Shown piece by piece: positions 1 to 9,195 of a stretch of 64,000 bases of DNA (position 1 is its first letter; every line of letters starts with the position of its first letter). The stretch spans positions 1,337,498 to 1,401,497 of the forward strand of contig NZ_FPIY01000001.1 of the NCBI RefSeq assembly GCF_900119145.1, in the 5' to 3' direction. The notes beneath the pieces were generated by a model that saw only the letters and a list, made by a program, of their open reading frames with translations, ran no database searches and had not been told where the DNA came from. A program made the position numbers and the translations under genes. The DNA comes from Cellulophaga fucicola (GTDB taxonomy: Bacteria > Bacteroidota > Bacteroidia > Flavobacteriales > Flavobacteriaceae).

Positions 1-193
1 CTTTATCCATTACCAAGTAAGACTCTGAAGACGGAGCATTACCTAAGCACACAGCTTCATCTGCAAATTTAACGTGCGGTGCTTCTCTATCTACTTCAGA
101 AAAAACAGCAACAGTTTTTATTCCCATTTTTTTAGCAGAACGCATTACTCGTAATGCAATTTCTCCTCTGTTTGCAACTAGAATTTTCTTCAT
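1..193 (-). CDS. accC: Biotin carboxylase subunit of acyl-CoA carboxylase (N-terminal fragment)
   Basis: Only the first 64 codons lie in the window; the gene continues past the left edge. The translation begins [18 protein letters not shown] and continues with [19 protein letters not shown], the conserved start of the biotin-carboxylase N-terminal domain (AccC, PccA). The enzyme carboxylates the biotin of the carrier protein using ATP and bicarbonate. The ATG overlaps the TGA of the carrier gene by four bases (ATGA), so the two are translationally coupled. Whether the holoenzyme uses acetyl-CoA or propionyl-CoA cannot be told here; the MeaB and cobalamin adenosyltransferase genes elsewhere in the window make propionyl-CoA plausible (inference). 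Confidence 0.93.
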   Translation of the reverse strand, partial: MKKILVANRGEIALRVMRSAKKMGIKTVAVFSEVDREAPHVKFADEAVCLGNAPSSESYLVMDK

Positions 194-675
194 CCTAATG
201 ATATTTCTATTAATAATTGTCCTTTTTCTACAGCATCGTCTTTTTTAACTTCAATCAATTTTACAACACCATCACTAGGCGCAGTAATAATGTTTTCCAT
301 TTTCATTGCAGACAATACTAGTACTTGCTCTCCTTCTTTAATTTCTTGGCCTTCAGTAACCAAAATATCTAGAATAAGACCAGGCATAGGAGCATTAATA
401 TTTTTTTCTTTTTTTGTACTAGCAGTCAGTAACCCCATTTGTTTTACCATTTGGTCATACTCATCTGCTATGGCAATAGTGTAATTATTACCATTTACCT
501 CTACGGTAAGTTTTTTGGCCAAGTAGTCTGTGTGTAACAGTTTAGCGCTGTATTTTTTATTATCTTGTAATATATGATATTCTGTATCTGAATGTTTAAC
601 AATATCTAGCTCAGAGACTTCCTTGCTATTTAAAGCTATTTCTTCATTATTTACTGAAACAACGTATGTTTTCAT
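190..675 (-). CDS. Biotin carboxyl carrier protein subunit of acyl-CoA carboxylase
   Basis: 161 residues. The C-terminal half is a biotinyl/lipoyl domain: NAPMPG at about 94-99, then the biotinylation motif AMKM at 123-126 with Lys125 as the biotin-accepting residue, then TAPSDG. The N-terminal 80 residues are a weakly conserved extension typical of the separate carrier subunit of Bacteroidota acyl-CoA carboxylases rather than of E. coli AccB. It overlaps the biotin carboxylase gene by four bases and lies 46 bases downstream of the HD phosphohydrolase gene on the same strand, so all three could share a transcript. Substrate specificity is not visible in this subunit. Confidence 0.93.
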   Translation of the reverse strand: MKTYVVSVNNEEIALNSKEVSELDIVKHSDTEYHILQDNKKYSAKLLHTDYLAKKLTVEVNGNNYTIAIADEYDQMVKQMGLLTASTKKEKNINAPMPGLILDILVTEGQEIKEGEQVLVLSAMKMENIITAPSDGVVKLIEVKKDDAVEKGQLLIEISLG

Positions 676-721
676 AATACAATAGTTTATAAATTTTTAT
701 GGTTAGACAGAACAACTTTAA

Positions 722-2758
722 TTATTCTGGATACTCTATTCTAAGATGATAAATATTGGTAAGCTTTAACTTTAGAACTTTTTTAATCTCTACTATTTCT
801 TTAAAAGTAATATTTGCATTAGAATATTGATTGGCTCTCATTTGTCCGTCTATAATCTTATCTACAAACTCATCTATCATTAAAAACGTAGGATTTTTTA
901 AACTTTTAGAAGCTGCTTCTACAGCATCTGCCATCATTAAAATTGCAGTCTCTTTAGAAAAAGGTAATGGGCCAGGATATCTAAAGTCGTCCTCGTTTAC
1001 ATTGTCGTCTATTTCTGTTTGCTTTTTATAAAAGTAATATACTTTAGAAGTACCATGATGAACTCTAATAAAATCTATGACTCTATCTGGTAAATTATTT
1101 TTTCGTGCTATTTCTATACCATCTATAACGTGGTTTATAATAATTCTTGCACTATCTATTGGCGTTTGTTCGTTATGCGGATTTACGTTTGTTACTTGGT
1201 TCTCTGTAAAGTACGTAGGGTTTTTCATTTTACCAATATCATGATATAAAGCCCCTACCCTAACCAACATTGCATTTGCACCAATCTCTTGTGCTGCTGC
1301 TTCTGCTAAATTAGCTACTTGTAAAGAATGATGAAATGTACCTGGTGCCTTGTTAGACAATTCTTTTAAAAGCTTAGAATTAGTATCTGATAACTCTAAC
1401 AAAGAAACATCTGAAACTAGTCCGAATATTTTTTCATAGATATAAATTAATGGCTGCACAAAAAGTGTAATCATTCCGTTTAGTAAAAACACACCAAACG
1501 TAATAGCGCGCATATTGTTTAAATTACCCTCATGAATTATATGAAAAGCAAAATAGCCAACAATATATATTAAAGTAATTTGACCTACTGATATAAATAA
1601 ATTTGCTCTTTTATATAACTGAGATACTGTAAGTATAGTAACTATACCTGCCATTATTTGCAAAAAGATATACTCAAAACTATTAGGAACAACAAAGCCT
1701 AAAATTAACAATGTTAGTACGTGTACAAAAAGCCCCAGACGTGCATCAAAAAAAGTTTTTAATATCAATGGCAAAATACATAACGGCACTACATAAACAT
1801 AGGCTTCGTTATATTTTATAACCATGGTAGTTACAAAAACCATTAATAATATATTAAAAAAGATAAACGTAACTTTAGTATTATTTTTGTAAACAGACGC
1901 TCTATATTTATTTAAAAATAGCAGTAGCATTAACAATACTAACGCTACCAAAATAGTATACCCAGATACTATAACATAGTAATTATTTTCAGTCCAAAGT
2001 TCCGACTCAAATTCTTGTTTTAAGGAGTCTAAAATTTTATAATTTTCAGCCTCTACAACTTCTCCTTTTACTATAATAAGTTTACCTTCATCTACAGTAC
2101 CGCGAGTTACAGATATTTTTGCAAGCTCTTCGTTTAAAGATTTTTTAGAAATATTATCGTTGTAAAAAACATTAGGCTTTACAATATCAAAAAACAGTTG
2201 TTTGTATTTAGCGGTATAACTAGTTAATTGCTTTTTTCTTAAAACAGAAACTATTGTTTTATCTATGCTTTGTAAGCTTGTAACATTTTTAAATTCTAAT
2301 TCTTTTGCTTCATTATTACGTAGTAAAAAAAACGTTTTGGTTTTAGAAGTAACTTTTGCCTTTTTAATTATTCCGTTAGCATAAAGTTCCTTTAAGATTT
2401 CTTTTCCAACTGATTTTAGATAAGAATATTTATCCTCATCTAAGTTTAAAGAATTAAAAGTTTTTTCAAAATCAGCATAAAAACTATTAGACACAGCTTT
2501 AACCACTTCTTGATCATAGTTATAATAATCTACATGATTGTTTTTAACTACTTGCTTTTCAGCTTCAATTTCTGAAACATCCTTTTTTATAGAAAAATCA
2601 AAAGGCGCATACAAATTTTCATACTGCCATGGTTTTCCTTTTTGAAACTCATATTTAAACTTACCGCCCTTAGGAAAGAAGAATACGATTAAAAAGATGG
2701 TGCCCACATAGAGAAAGCACTTGTATATTAACGATTGATTTTTATAAATTTTCTCCAA
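722..2758 (-). CDS. 7TM-HD family phosphohydrolase (PgpH-like)
   Basis: 678 residues. Order of parts: an N-terminal membrane anchor (about 13-30), a large extracytoplasmic 7TMR-HDED domain (about 40-255), seven closely spaced transmembrane segments (about 258-455), and a cytoplasmic HD domain with HHSLQVANL at 476 and the metal-binding HD pair in LYHDIGK at 506-507, followed by VHHGTSKVYYFY. The architecture matches Listeria PgpH, a c-di-AMP phosphodiesterase; that activity is known for PgpH and inferred here. The gene is read away from the thiolase gene at 2888, and the acyl-CoA carboxylase genes follow on the same strand. Confidence 0.9.
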   Translation of the reverse strand: MEKIYKNQSLIYKCFLYVGTIFLIVFFFPKGGKFKYEFQKGKPWQYENLYAPFDFSIKKDVSEIEAEKQVVKNNHVDYYNYDQEVVKAVSNSFYADFEKTFNSLNLDEDKYSYLKSVGKEILKELYANGIIKKAKVTSKTKTFFLLRNNEAKELEFKNVTSLQSIDKTIVSVLRKKQLTSYTAKYKQLFFDIVKPNVFYNDNISKKSLNEELAKISVTRGTVDEGKLIIVKGEVVEAENYKILDSLKQEFESELWTENNYYVIVSGYTILVALVLLMLLLFLNKYRASVYKNNTKVTFIFFNILLMVFVTTMVIKYNEAYVYVVPLCILPLILKTFFDARLGLFVHVLTLLILGFVVPNSFEYIFLQIMAGIVTILTVSQLYKRANLFISVGQITLIYIVGYFAFHIIHEGNLNNMRAITFGVFLLNGMITLFVQPLIYIYEKIFGLVSDVSLLELSDTNSKLLKELSNKAPGTFHHSLQVANLAEAAAQEIGANAMLVRVGALYHDIGKMKNPTYFTENQVTNVNPHNEQTPIDSARIIINHVIDGIEIARKNNLPDRVIDFIRVHHGTSKVYYFYKKQTEIDDNVNEDDFRYPGPLPFSKETAILMMADAVEAASKSLKNPTFLMIDEFVDKIIDGQMRANQYSNANITFKEIVEIKKVLKLKLTNIYHLRIEYPE

Positions 2759-2858
2759 TATCTTTTTCTAGTTAAAATAACTTTTTCCAAAAATAGAAAA
2801 TTATGCGCTTAAAAAATGGTTTTGACAAAAGAACCCTGCTCTATGTGCATTTATTTAT

Positions 2859-2866
2859 TAATTTTG
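2859..2866 (+). promoter_or_regulatory. Candidate -7 element of the thiolase promoter
   Basis: TAATTTTG matches the Bacteroidota -7 consensus TAnnTTTG and ends 21 bases before the ATG at 2888. No TTG sits at the usual 17-23 base spacing upstream, so only half of the promoter is recognisable. Confidence 0.4.
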
Positions 2867-2887
2867 CAATATTAAAATTTAGAATTT

Positions 2888-4063
2888 ATGAAAGATGTTG
2901 TTATAGTTTCTATGGCAAGAACTCCAATTGGGAGTTTTTTAGGATCATTATCTAGTGTTGCTGCTCCAAAATTAGGTGCAATTGCCATAAAAGGTGCGTT
3001 AGATAAAATAAAACTAGAGCCATCTCAGGTTCAAGAAGTTTTAATGGGTAATGTAGTACAAGCTGGCGTTGGCCAGGCTCCTGCAAGACAAGCTGCAATG
3101 TTTGCTGGCATACCCAATACAGTTCCTTGTACAACTATTAACAAGGTTTGTGCTTCTGGTATGAAAACTATTATGCAAGCTGCACAATCTATTGCTTTAG
3201 GTGATAATGATATTGTAGTTGCTGGTGGTATGGAGAACATGAGTATGGTACCACATTACGTACACTTAAGAAACGGACAAAAATTTGGACCAACATCTCT
3301 AGTAGATGGTTTACAAAAAGATGGTTTAGTAGATGCTTACGACCAAAACGCAATGGGCGTTTGCGCAGATGCATGTGCTACAGAATATGAGTTTAGTAGA
3401 GAAGATCAAGATAACTTTGCAATACAGTCTTACAAAAGATCTGCTGCTGCTTGGGAGCAAGGTAAATTTAATGATGAAGTTGTACCAGTAGAAGTTCCAC
3501 AAAGAAGAGGTGAACCAGTTATTGTTTCTGAAGACGAAGAGTTTAAAAACGTTAAATTAGAAAAAATACCTGCTTTACGTGCTGCTTTTACTAAAGACGG
3601 TACTGTAACAGCTGCAAATGCATCTACAATTAATGATGGTGCTGCTGCACTTGTTTTAATGAGTGCAGAAAAAGCAAAAGAATTAAACTTAAAACCTTTG
3701 GCAAAAATTAAAAGTTATGCTGATGCTGCACATGAGCCAGAATGGTTTACTACTGCACCTTCTAAAGCTTTACCAAAGGCATTAGATAAAGCAGGAATTA
3801 CTATTGGAGATGTAGATTACTTTGAGTTTAACGAAGCTTTTGCAGTTGTAGGTTTAGCTAATATGAAAATATTAGGGTTAACAGATAAAAATGTAAACGT
3901 AAATGGTGGTGCTGTTTCTTTAGGCCATCCGCTTGGATGTTCTGGAGCTAGAATAGTAATTACACTATTAAGTGTATTAGAACAAAATAACGCAAAAATT
4001 GGAGCAGCTGCCATTTGTAATGGTGGTGGTGGTGCATCTGCAATTGTTTTAGAAAAAGCTTAA
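2888..4063 (+). CDS. Acetyl-CoA C-acetyltransferase (thiolase)
   Basis: 391 residues, the normal length for a biosynthetic or degradative thiolase. The nucleophilic Cys88 lies in NKVCASGMK; NEAFAV, GHPLGCSGAR and the C-terminal Cys in CNGGGGASA are all present, so it should be catalytically complete. It condenses two acetyl-CoA to acetoacetyl-CoA or runs the reverse reaction. It is transcribed divergently from the HD phosphohydrolase and is followed after 22 bases by the NlpC/P60 gene. The ATG start gives the standard N-terminus MKDVVIVSMARTPIG. Which direction or pathway dominates cannot be said. Confidence 0.95.
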   Translation: MKDVVIVSMARTPIGSFLGSLSSVAAPKLGAIAIKGALDKIKLEPSQVQEVLMGNVVQAGVGQAPARQAAMFAGIPNTVPCTTINKVCASGMKTIMQAAQSIALGDNDIVVAGGMENMSMVPHYVHLRNGQKFGPTSLVDGLQKDGLVDAYDQNAMGVCADACATEYEFSREDQDNFAIQSYKRSAAAWEQGKFNDEVVPVEVPQRRGEPVIVSEDEEFKNVKLEKIPALRAAFTKDGTVTAANASTINDGAAALVLMSAEKAKELNLKPLAKIKSYADAAHEPEWFTTAPSKALPKALDKAGITIGDVDYFEFNEAFAVVGLANMKILGLTDKNVNVNGGAVSLGHPLGCSGARIVITLLSVLEQNNAKIGAAAICNGGGGASAIVLEKA

Positions 4064-4085
4064 TATAGCAGATCAAAACAATTGT

Positions 4086-4838
4086 ATGCAATACGGTATT
4101 TGTAATCTTAGTATAGTTCCCATAAGGTTAACTCCAGAAGAAACTTCAGAAATGGTCGCACAGCTTTTGTATGGCGACCATTTTAAGGTTCTAGAGCACC
4201 GTAAATTTTGGAGTAAAATAAGAATTGCTTTTGACGGTGTAGAGGCTTGGATTAGTAATAAACAATTTGTTTTTATTAAAGAAGAGCAATACAACACTTT
4301 AGACAGCAACAAAGAAGCTCCACTAAGTTCTGACTTAGTGGCATTTATATCGTCTACCAAAAACGATTTAATGCCTATTTTAGTTGGTTCTTGTATTGAA
4401 GGCGCTGCTTTATTAGATCACTATTTTGATGGTAACTATACGCATGGCATACAAAATAAGCCTCAGCTTATTGCTACGGCCTTATTGTATTTAAATAGCC
4501 CATTTTTATCTGGTGGAAAAACTCCTTTTGGTATAGATAGTTCTGGCTTAACACAAATGGTTTATAAAATTAATGGTTATAAATTATTAAGAACAGCACA
4601 AGAACAATCTGCGCAAGGCGAAGCTTTAAGTTTCATTGAAGAAAGTCAACCTGGAGATTTAGCCTTTTTTGACAATAAAGAAGGTGTAATAGACCACGTA
4701 GGTATTATTATGCAAGACAATTATATTATTCATTGCCACGGAAAAGTACGTATAGACCGTATTGACCATACCGGTATTTTTAATACAGAACTTAAAAACT
4801 ACACTCACCAACTTAGAGTAATAAAAAAGATTATTTAA
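4086..4838 (+). CDS. NlpC/P60 (C40) family protein with Ser in place of the catalytic Cys
   Basis: 250 residues without a signal peptide. The N-terminal part (about 1-65) resembles a bacterial SH3 domain; the NlpC/P60 domain occupies about 110-250. The family catalyses peptidoglycan stem-peptide cleavage with a Cys-His-His triad whose Cys stands in a DCSG motif. Here the motif reads FGIDSSGLTQ with Ser152 (AGT at 4539-4541) at that position. His204 (DHVGIIM) and His216 (IIHCHGKV) remain, and an extra Cys appears next to the second His. The rest of the domain is well conserved and the frame is open, so this is not simple decay. It may be a non-hydrolytic binder or an unusual hydrolase. Confidence 0.85.
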   Translation: MQYGICNLSIVPIRLTPEETSEMVAQLLYGDHFKVLEHRKFWSKIRIAFDGVEAWISNKQFVFIKEEQYNTLDSNKEAPLSSDLVAFISSTKNDLMPILVGSCIEGAALLDHYFDGNYTHGIQNKPQLIATALLYLNSPFLSGGKTPFGIDSSGLTQMVYKINGYKLLRTAQEQSAQGEALSFIEESQPGDLAFFDNKEGVIDHVGIIMQDNYIIHCHGKVRIDRIDHTGIFNTELKNYTHQLRVIKKII

Positions 4839-4860
4839 ATAAAATAATTTTTAATGCATA

Positions 4861-4890
4861 AAAAAAGCCTTCATTTCTGAAGGCTTTTTT
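4861..4890 (+). terminator. Bidirectional Rho-independent terminator
   Basis: A perfect 13-base-pair inverted repeat (arms 4861-4873 and 4878-4890, loop TTTC) with a GCCTTCA core and A/T tracts on both sides. It lies between the convergent NlpC/P60 and RNase Y genes and can end both transcripts. Confidence 0.9.
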
Positions 4891-4914
4891 TATATCCAAT
4901 ATTGAATTAACAAC

Positions 4915-6486
4915 CTATTTAGCAACGTTAACTGCACGTGTTTCACGAATTACAGTAACTTTTACTTGTCCAGGATATGTCATATCCGTTTGTATTTTTT
5001 GTGATATCTCAAAAGACAACTCTGCAGCTTTATCGTCAGTTACTTTTTCGCTCTCTACAATAACACGTAATTCTCTACCTGCTTGTATTGCATATGCTTT
5101 TTGTACACCTACAAAGCCAAAAGCTACTTCCTCTAAGTCTTTTAAACGTTGTATGTAAGAATCTAACACCTGTCTTCTTGCTCCTGGTCTTGCGCCGCTA
5201 ATTGCATCACAAACCTGTACTATTGGTGCTATTAAAGTTTTCATTTCAATTTCATCGTGGTGAGCTCCAATTGCATTACAAACATCTGGTTTTTCACCAT
5301 ATTTCTCTGCCCACTGCATACCTAATATTGCATGAGGAGTTTCTACCTCTACTTCTGTATTTGGTACTTTACCTATATCATGCAACAAACCAGCTCTTTT
5401 TGCTGTTTTAGGATTTAATCCCAATTCGGCAGCCATTACACCACAAAGTTTTGCAACTTCTCTTGAGTGTTGCAGTAAGTTTTGTCCGTAAGAAGAACGA
5501 TACTTCATACGACCTACAGCTCTAATTAATTCTGGGTGTAAACCGTGAATTCCTAAGTCTATAATTGTACGCTTACCAACTTCTACAATTTCTTGTTCTA
5601 TTTGCTTTTCTGTTTTACGAACCACCTCTTCAATACGTGCAGGGTGTATACGGCCATCTGTGACTAATTTATGTAAAGACAAACGTGCTACTTCTCTTCT
5701 AACAGAATCAAAACAAGAAAGTATAATTGCTTCTGGTGTGTCATCAACAATAATCTCTACTCCTGTTGCAGCTTCTAAAGCTCTAATGTTTCTTCCTTCT
5801 CTACCAATAATACGTCCCTTAACATCATCAGATTCTAAGTTAAAAACAGAAACACAGTTTTCTACTGCTTCTTCTGTTCCTATACGTTGTATGGTATTAA
5901 TTATAATTTTCTTAGCATCTTGCTCCGCAGTAAGCTTAGCTTCCTCCATTGCAGTTTGCATAAACGCCATTGCGTCTGACTTTGCTGTTTCTTTTAAAGA
6001 ATCTACCAATTGAGCTTTTGCCTCTTCAGCAGAAAGTCCAGATATAACTTCTAGTTGCTGTACTTGGTTCTTGTGTAACTTATCTAATTCAGATTGTTTT
6101 TTCTCTAAGTAATCATTCTTATGATCTACAGATTGCATTTTAGATTGCAACTGATCATTTAACTTTTTACTCTTAGCTAGCTCATTACTTATTTGAGACT
6201 CTTTATCTCTAGTACGTTTTTCTGCTTCAGACATTTTTTTGTCTTTCGCATTTATTACTTTTTCGTGTTCTGCTTTAAGCTCTAAAAACTTTTCTTTTGC
6301 CTGTAATATTTTATCTTTTTTAATGCTTTCTCCTTCGGTCTTAGCATTTCTTAAAAAAGACTCTGCTTCAATTTTAGCTGATGCAACTATTTTAGAGGCT
6401 TTTCCTTTTTCTAAAAATTTTGCTATTATAAAGCCTATTGCTAAGCCCACTATAGCTCCTACTATTATAAATGTAATATTATCCAT
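4915..6486 (-). CDS. rny: Ribonuclease Y
   Basis: 523 residues, full length. The N-terminal transmembrane anchor (about 4-24) is followed by a long charged coiled coil (about 30-150), a KH RNA-binding domain with [19 protein letters not shown] at about 225-245, and an HD domain with LLHDIGK at about 368-374. RNase Y is a membrane-bound endoribonuclease that starts mRNA turnover. On the same strand it follows the zapA and 6S RNA genes. The alternative start in the region upstream (toward 6500) is not needed, since [14 protein letters not shown] begins the usual anchor. Confidence 0.96.
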   Translation of the reverse strand: MDNITFIIVGAIVGLAIGFIIAKFLEKGKASKIVASAKIEAESFLRNAKTEGESIKKDKILQAKEKFLELKAEHEKVINAKDKKMSEAEKRTRDKESQISNELAKSKKLNDQLQSKMQSVDHKNDYLEKKQSELDKLHKNQVQQLEVISGLSAEEAKAQLVDSLKETAKSDAMAFMQTAMEEAKLTAEQDAKKIIINTIQRIGTEEAVENCVSVFNLESDDVKGRIIGREGRNIRALEAATGVEIIVDDTPEAIILSCFDSVRREVARLSLHKLVTDGRIHPARIEEVVRKTEKQIEQEIVEVGKRTIIDLGIHGLHPELIRAVGRMKYRSSYGQNLLQHSREVAKLCGVMAAELGLNPKTAKRAGLLHDIGKVPNTEVEVETPHAILGMQWAEKYGEKPDVCNAIGAHHDEIEMKTLIAPIVQVCDAISGARPGARRQVLDSYIQRLKDLEEVAFGFVGVQKAYAIQAGRELRVIVESEKVTDDKAAELSFEISQKIQTDMTYPGQVKVTVIRETRAVNVAK

Positions 6487-6501
6487 GGTTGTTTATATAT
6501 A

Positions 6502-6670
6502 TTAAAAAACCCACATTGGGGGTGTTTTGTACAAACTCCTATAAAACAGGATTAGGGCTAACAGCATGATCAAGGATCCTTATACTAGTAAGGCTTGCTT
6601 TTACAAACTAAACTCACCCTTTAAAACAAATTAATGTTGAGTTTGTCAAAAAAATACCAATGTGGGCAGT
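6502..6670 (-). ncRNA. ssrS: 6S RNA
   Basis: No protein is encoded in this gap of about 210 bases. On the minus strand a transcript of about 165 nt is closed by a perfect 10-base-pair stem pairing 6666-6657 (CCCACATTGG) with 6519-6510 (CCAATGTGGG), followed at once by a T-tract that would end transcription. Inside, repeated AAACTCA / TGAGTTT complements form a long interrupted rod around a central open region. This is the shape of 6S RNA, which binds housekeeping RNA polymerase holoenzyme as a promoter mimic. The zapA neighbour matches the known zapA-ssrS linkage of other bacteria. The exact 5' end is estimated. Confidence 0.75.
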
Positions 6671-6698
6671 AACTTAATGTTATGTAATGAACGTTTTT

Positions 6699-6995
6699 TT
6701 ATATAGTGCTAAGCTTAGAATCTACTATATGTTCTAGAGCTTTTAAACGCTCCGTAACTTCTGAAGTATCTTCTTGTTTATCAATACTCTTTTGTTCTAT
6801 TTTAGAGGCAAACTGTAAGGCACACATTGCCAAAACATCTTGTTTATCTCTAACAGCATAATTTTGCTCAAACTTTTTTGCAAGCTGCTCTATATTTTTA
6901 GCTGCTTTACGCAAACCCTCTTCCTGACTAGGATCTATGGTTAAAGGATAAACCCTGTCTGCAATAGAAAGTTTAATTTTTAGCTTTTCTGCCAT
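6699..6995 (-). CDS. zapA: Cell division protein ZapA
   Basis: 98 residues. The globular N-terminal part (KLKIKLSIADRVYPLTI) is followed by the helix EGLRKAAKNIEQLAKKF and a C-terminal coiled coil, the arrangement of ZapA, which tetramerises and cross-links FtsZ protofilaments at the division ring. It follows the 96-residue coiled-coil gene by 16 bases on the same strand and precedes 6S RNA and rny. The length and the N-terminal match to the family are good; no unusual features. Confidence 0.88.
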   Translation of the reverse strand: MAEKLKIKLSIADRVYPLTIDPSQEEGLRKAAKNIEQLAKKFEQNYAVRDKQDVLAMCALQFASKIEQKSIDKQEDTSEVTERLKALEHIVDSKLSTI

Positions 6996-7011
6996 AAGTA
7001 TTAATGCTACA

Positions 7012-7302
7012 TTATTCAGCTAGTTGTGCAATGCAATGATCTAACTCTCTAATTAATGTATTTATTTTAAGCTTTGCTTCTGTTTTATTTGTATTACTGC
7101 CAAGCATAGAATTTGCAAGTTTAAGAGCATTGTACTTTTCTTCCCATTCTAAAACTAAATTAGAATTTGCTCTTTGCTCTGTTTTAAGCGAAACTAGTTC
7201 TTCTTGTAATTTTATATTAACCTGCTTTAACAACTCCATTTTATGAAGTAGCTTGCTAACTTTATTCTCTAAAGAATCAACAATTTCAACTAATTCGCTC
7301 AT
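7012..7302 (-). CDS. Small coiled-coil protein upstream of ZapA
   Basis: 96 residues, almost entirely heptad-patterned (MSELVEIVDSLENKVSKLLHKMELL and onward), with no signal peptide or membrane segment. I do not recognise a named family. Its position 16 bases upstream of zapA in the same operon, and its coiled-coil nature, suggest a division-associated partner in the manner of ZapB, but there is no sequence evidence for ZapB homology. The start at 7302 is the first ATG, and the 195 bases upstream to the divergent M23 gene hold no other ORF. Confidence 0.75.
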   Translation of the reverse strand: MSELVEIVDSLENKVSKLLHKMELLKQVNIKLQEELVSLKTEQRANSNLVLEWEEKYNALKLANSMLGSNTNKTEAKLKINTLIRELDHCIAQLAE

Positions 7303-7497
7303 TTACAAAAATCGATGCATTTATCACAAAGTTAACATAGAATAAACTAGTTCGCAATACTTTTTGCAATTATTCTTGCAAAGAATTAAATCTCAGTTGT
7401 TAACCTATTGTAATGTCGACTTTTGTAATTTTAAAAACAGATTAGTTTTTTTCAATTAAACGGATTAGTTATTTTCGTATCAACTTTAAAAATACTT

Positions 7498-9189
7498 ATG
7501 AGAGTTTACGCATTTATAGCTGTTTTATTTTTACTTAATTCAGTAAAAGGACAAGAAAAACATCCCCAGAATACTTTTCAGTCTCCTTTAGATATCCCTT
7601 TAATATTAGCAGGTAACTTTGGAGAGTTACGATCTAACCATTTTCATTCTGGTATAGACATTAAAACACAGCAAAGAGAGGGCTTAGCAGTACACGCAAT
7701 AGAAAGTGCTTCTGTAACTCGTATTAAAATATCTCATTGGGGTTATGGTAAAGCTTTATACATAACTCACCCTAACGGATACACTTCTGTTTATGCGCAT
7801 TTGCAAAAATTTTCCCCTAAGATTGAGGCTTATATTAAAAAATTACAATACAAAAAACAGTCTTACCAAGTAGAAGCTTTTCCTGATTTAGGAGAGCTAA
7901 AAGTTGAAAAAGGAGAAATTATTGCATATTCTGGAAATACAGGTGGCTCTTCTGGTCCGCATTTGCATTTTGAAATTAGAAGCAATACATCTAGCAAACC
8001 TACAAACCCGTTATTATTTGGGTACAACATTAAAGATGCTACAGACCCTACAATACTTAATTTATATGCATATCCTTTAAGTAATGATGCACAGGTTAAT
8101 AAAAGCGAAAACAAAACTCAATTAAAGTTTAAAAAACAACCAGACGGGTCTTATTTAGCTGAAAAAGTATACGCCTTAGGTACAATTGGTTTTGGTTTTA
8201 ATGGATACGATAGGCAAGATTTGGCTGCAAATAAAAACGGCATCTACTCTATTGAGCAACTTGTAAACGGAAAAACGTATTCTAAATTTAATTTTGATTC
8301 TTTTTCTTTTGCCGAATCTAGATACATTAACACTTTAATAGATTATTCTCATTTTGGCAGATACAACCAACGTATTGTAAAGCTTTTTAAAGAACCTAGT
8401 AATAAACTAAGTGTTTACTCTAAAATAAACAACAATGGTAAAATTGAAGTTAACAATGGCTTAAGCTATAAAGTAGAATTACTTTTAAAAGATTTAGAAA
8501 ATAATACTACCAGAATTATTATACCTGTTGAAGGTAAAAAGCAAGAATTAAAGTCTACCAAGAAAGCAACCATTACAGACAATTATCTTATTGCTAAAAA
8601 ACCAAACAATTACAACTTAGGTGGCGCAAAAGTATATTTCCCTGCAAATACATTTTATAACGACTTTTATATTGATCTAGAAAAAGGTGCCGACACGGTA
8701 AAAATACACAACAACCAAGTTCCTGCCCATCGTAATTTTACTATAACTTTTGATGCTTCTAAATATTCTGCTGCAGAGAAAAAGCAATTATTTATAGCTA
8801 GGTTTAATAGCAAAATGCAACCTATACACGCAACCACATATAAAAGAGGAAATACCTTTACAACTAGAACAAAAAACCTAGGAACTTACACCTTAGCAAA
8901 AGACACTGTTGCACCTGTAATTACTCCTAAAAACTTTAAAGACAAGCAGTGGCTTAATAATTACAAATATTTAAGCTTAAAAATTGTTGATGATTTAAGC
9001 GGAATAGACACATACAACGCTTATTTAAATGGTGAATGGATTTTAATGAGTTACGAGTATAAAACAAATACAATTACTTATGATTTTGATGATAAAATTC
9101 TAAATAAAAAAGAATGCAACTTAAAAGTGGTTGTAACAGATAACGTTGGCAATTCTACTACGTATGAATCTACTTTCTTTAGAAAATAA
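7498..9189 (+). CDS. Secreted M23 family metallopeptidase
   Basis: 563 residues with a signal peptide (about 1-19, ending VKGQ). The M23 (LytM) domain spans about 35-165: SNHFHSGIDIKT carries the first zinc His and Asp, YAHL the next His, and PHLHFEIR the final HxH, so all metal ligands are there. M23 enzymes cut peptidoglycan cross-bridges; in Bacteroidota several act at the cell surface. The remaining 400 residues are beta-rich without a motif I can name. The TonB-dependent receptor gene starts six bases downstream, so the two are co-transcribed, and the convergent or divergent neighbours give no further hint. Confidence 0.9.
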   Translation: MRVYAFIAVLFLLNSVKGQEKHPQNTFQSPLDIPLILAGNFGELRSNHFHSGIDIKTQQREGLAVHAIESASVTRIKISHWGYGKALYITHPNGYTSVYAHLQKFSPKIEAYIKKLQYKKQSYQVEAFPDLGELKVEKGEIIAYSGNTGGSSGPHLHFEIRSNTSSKPTNPLLFGYNIKDATDPTILNLYAYPLSNDAQVNKSENKTQLKFKKQPDGSYLAEKVYALGTIGFGFNGYDRQDLAANKNGIYSIEQLVNGKTYSKFNFDSFSFAESRYINTLIDYSHFGRYNQRIVKLFKEPSNKLSVYSKINNNGKIEVNNGLSYKVELLLKDLENNTTRIIIPVEGKKQELKSTKKATITDNYLIAKKPNNYNLGGAKVYFPANTFYNDFYIDLEKGADTVKIHNNQVPAHRNFTITFDASKYSAAEKKQLFIARFNSKMQPIHATTYKRGNTFTTRTKNLGTYTLAKDTVAPVITPKNFKDKQWLNNYKYLSLKIVDDLSGIDTYNAYLNGEWILMSYEYKTNTITYDFDDKILNKKECNLKVVVTDNVGNSTTYESTFFRK

Positions 9190-9195
9190 ATAATT

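Noticed and set aside
3031..3374. Minus-strand ORFs in the thiolase gene
   Set aside because: Antisense shadows of a strongly conserved enzyme.
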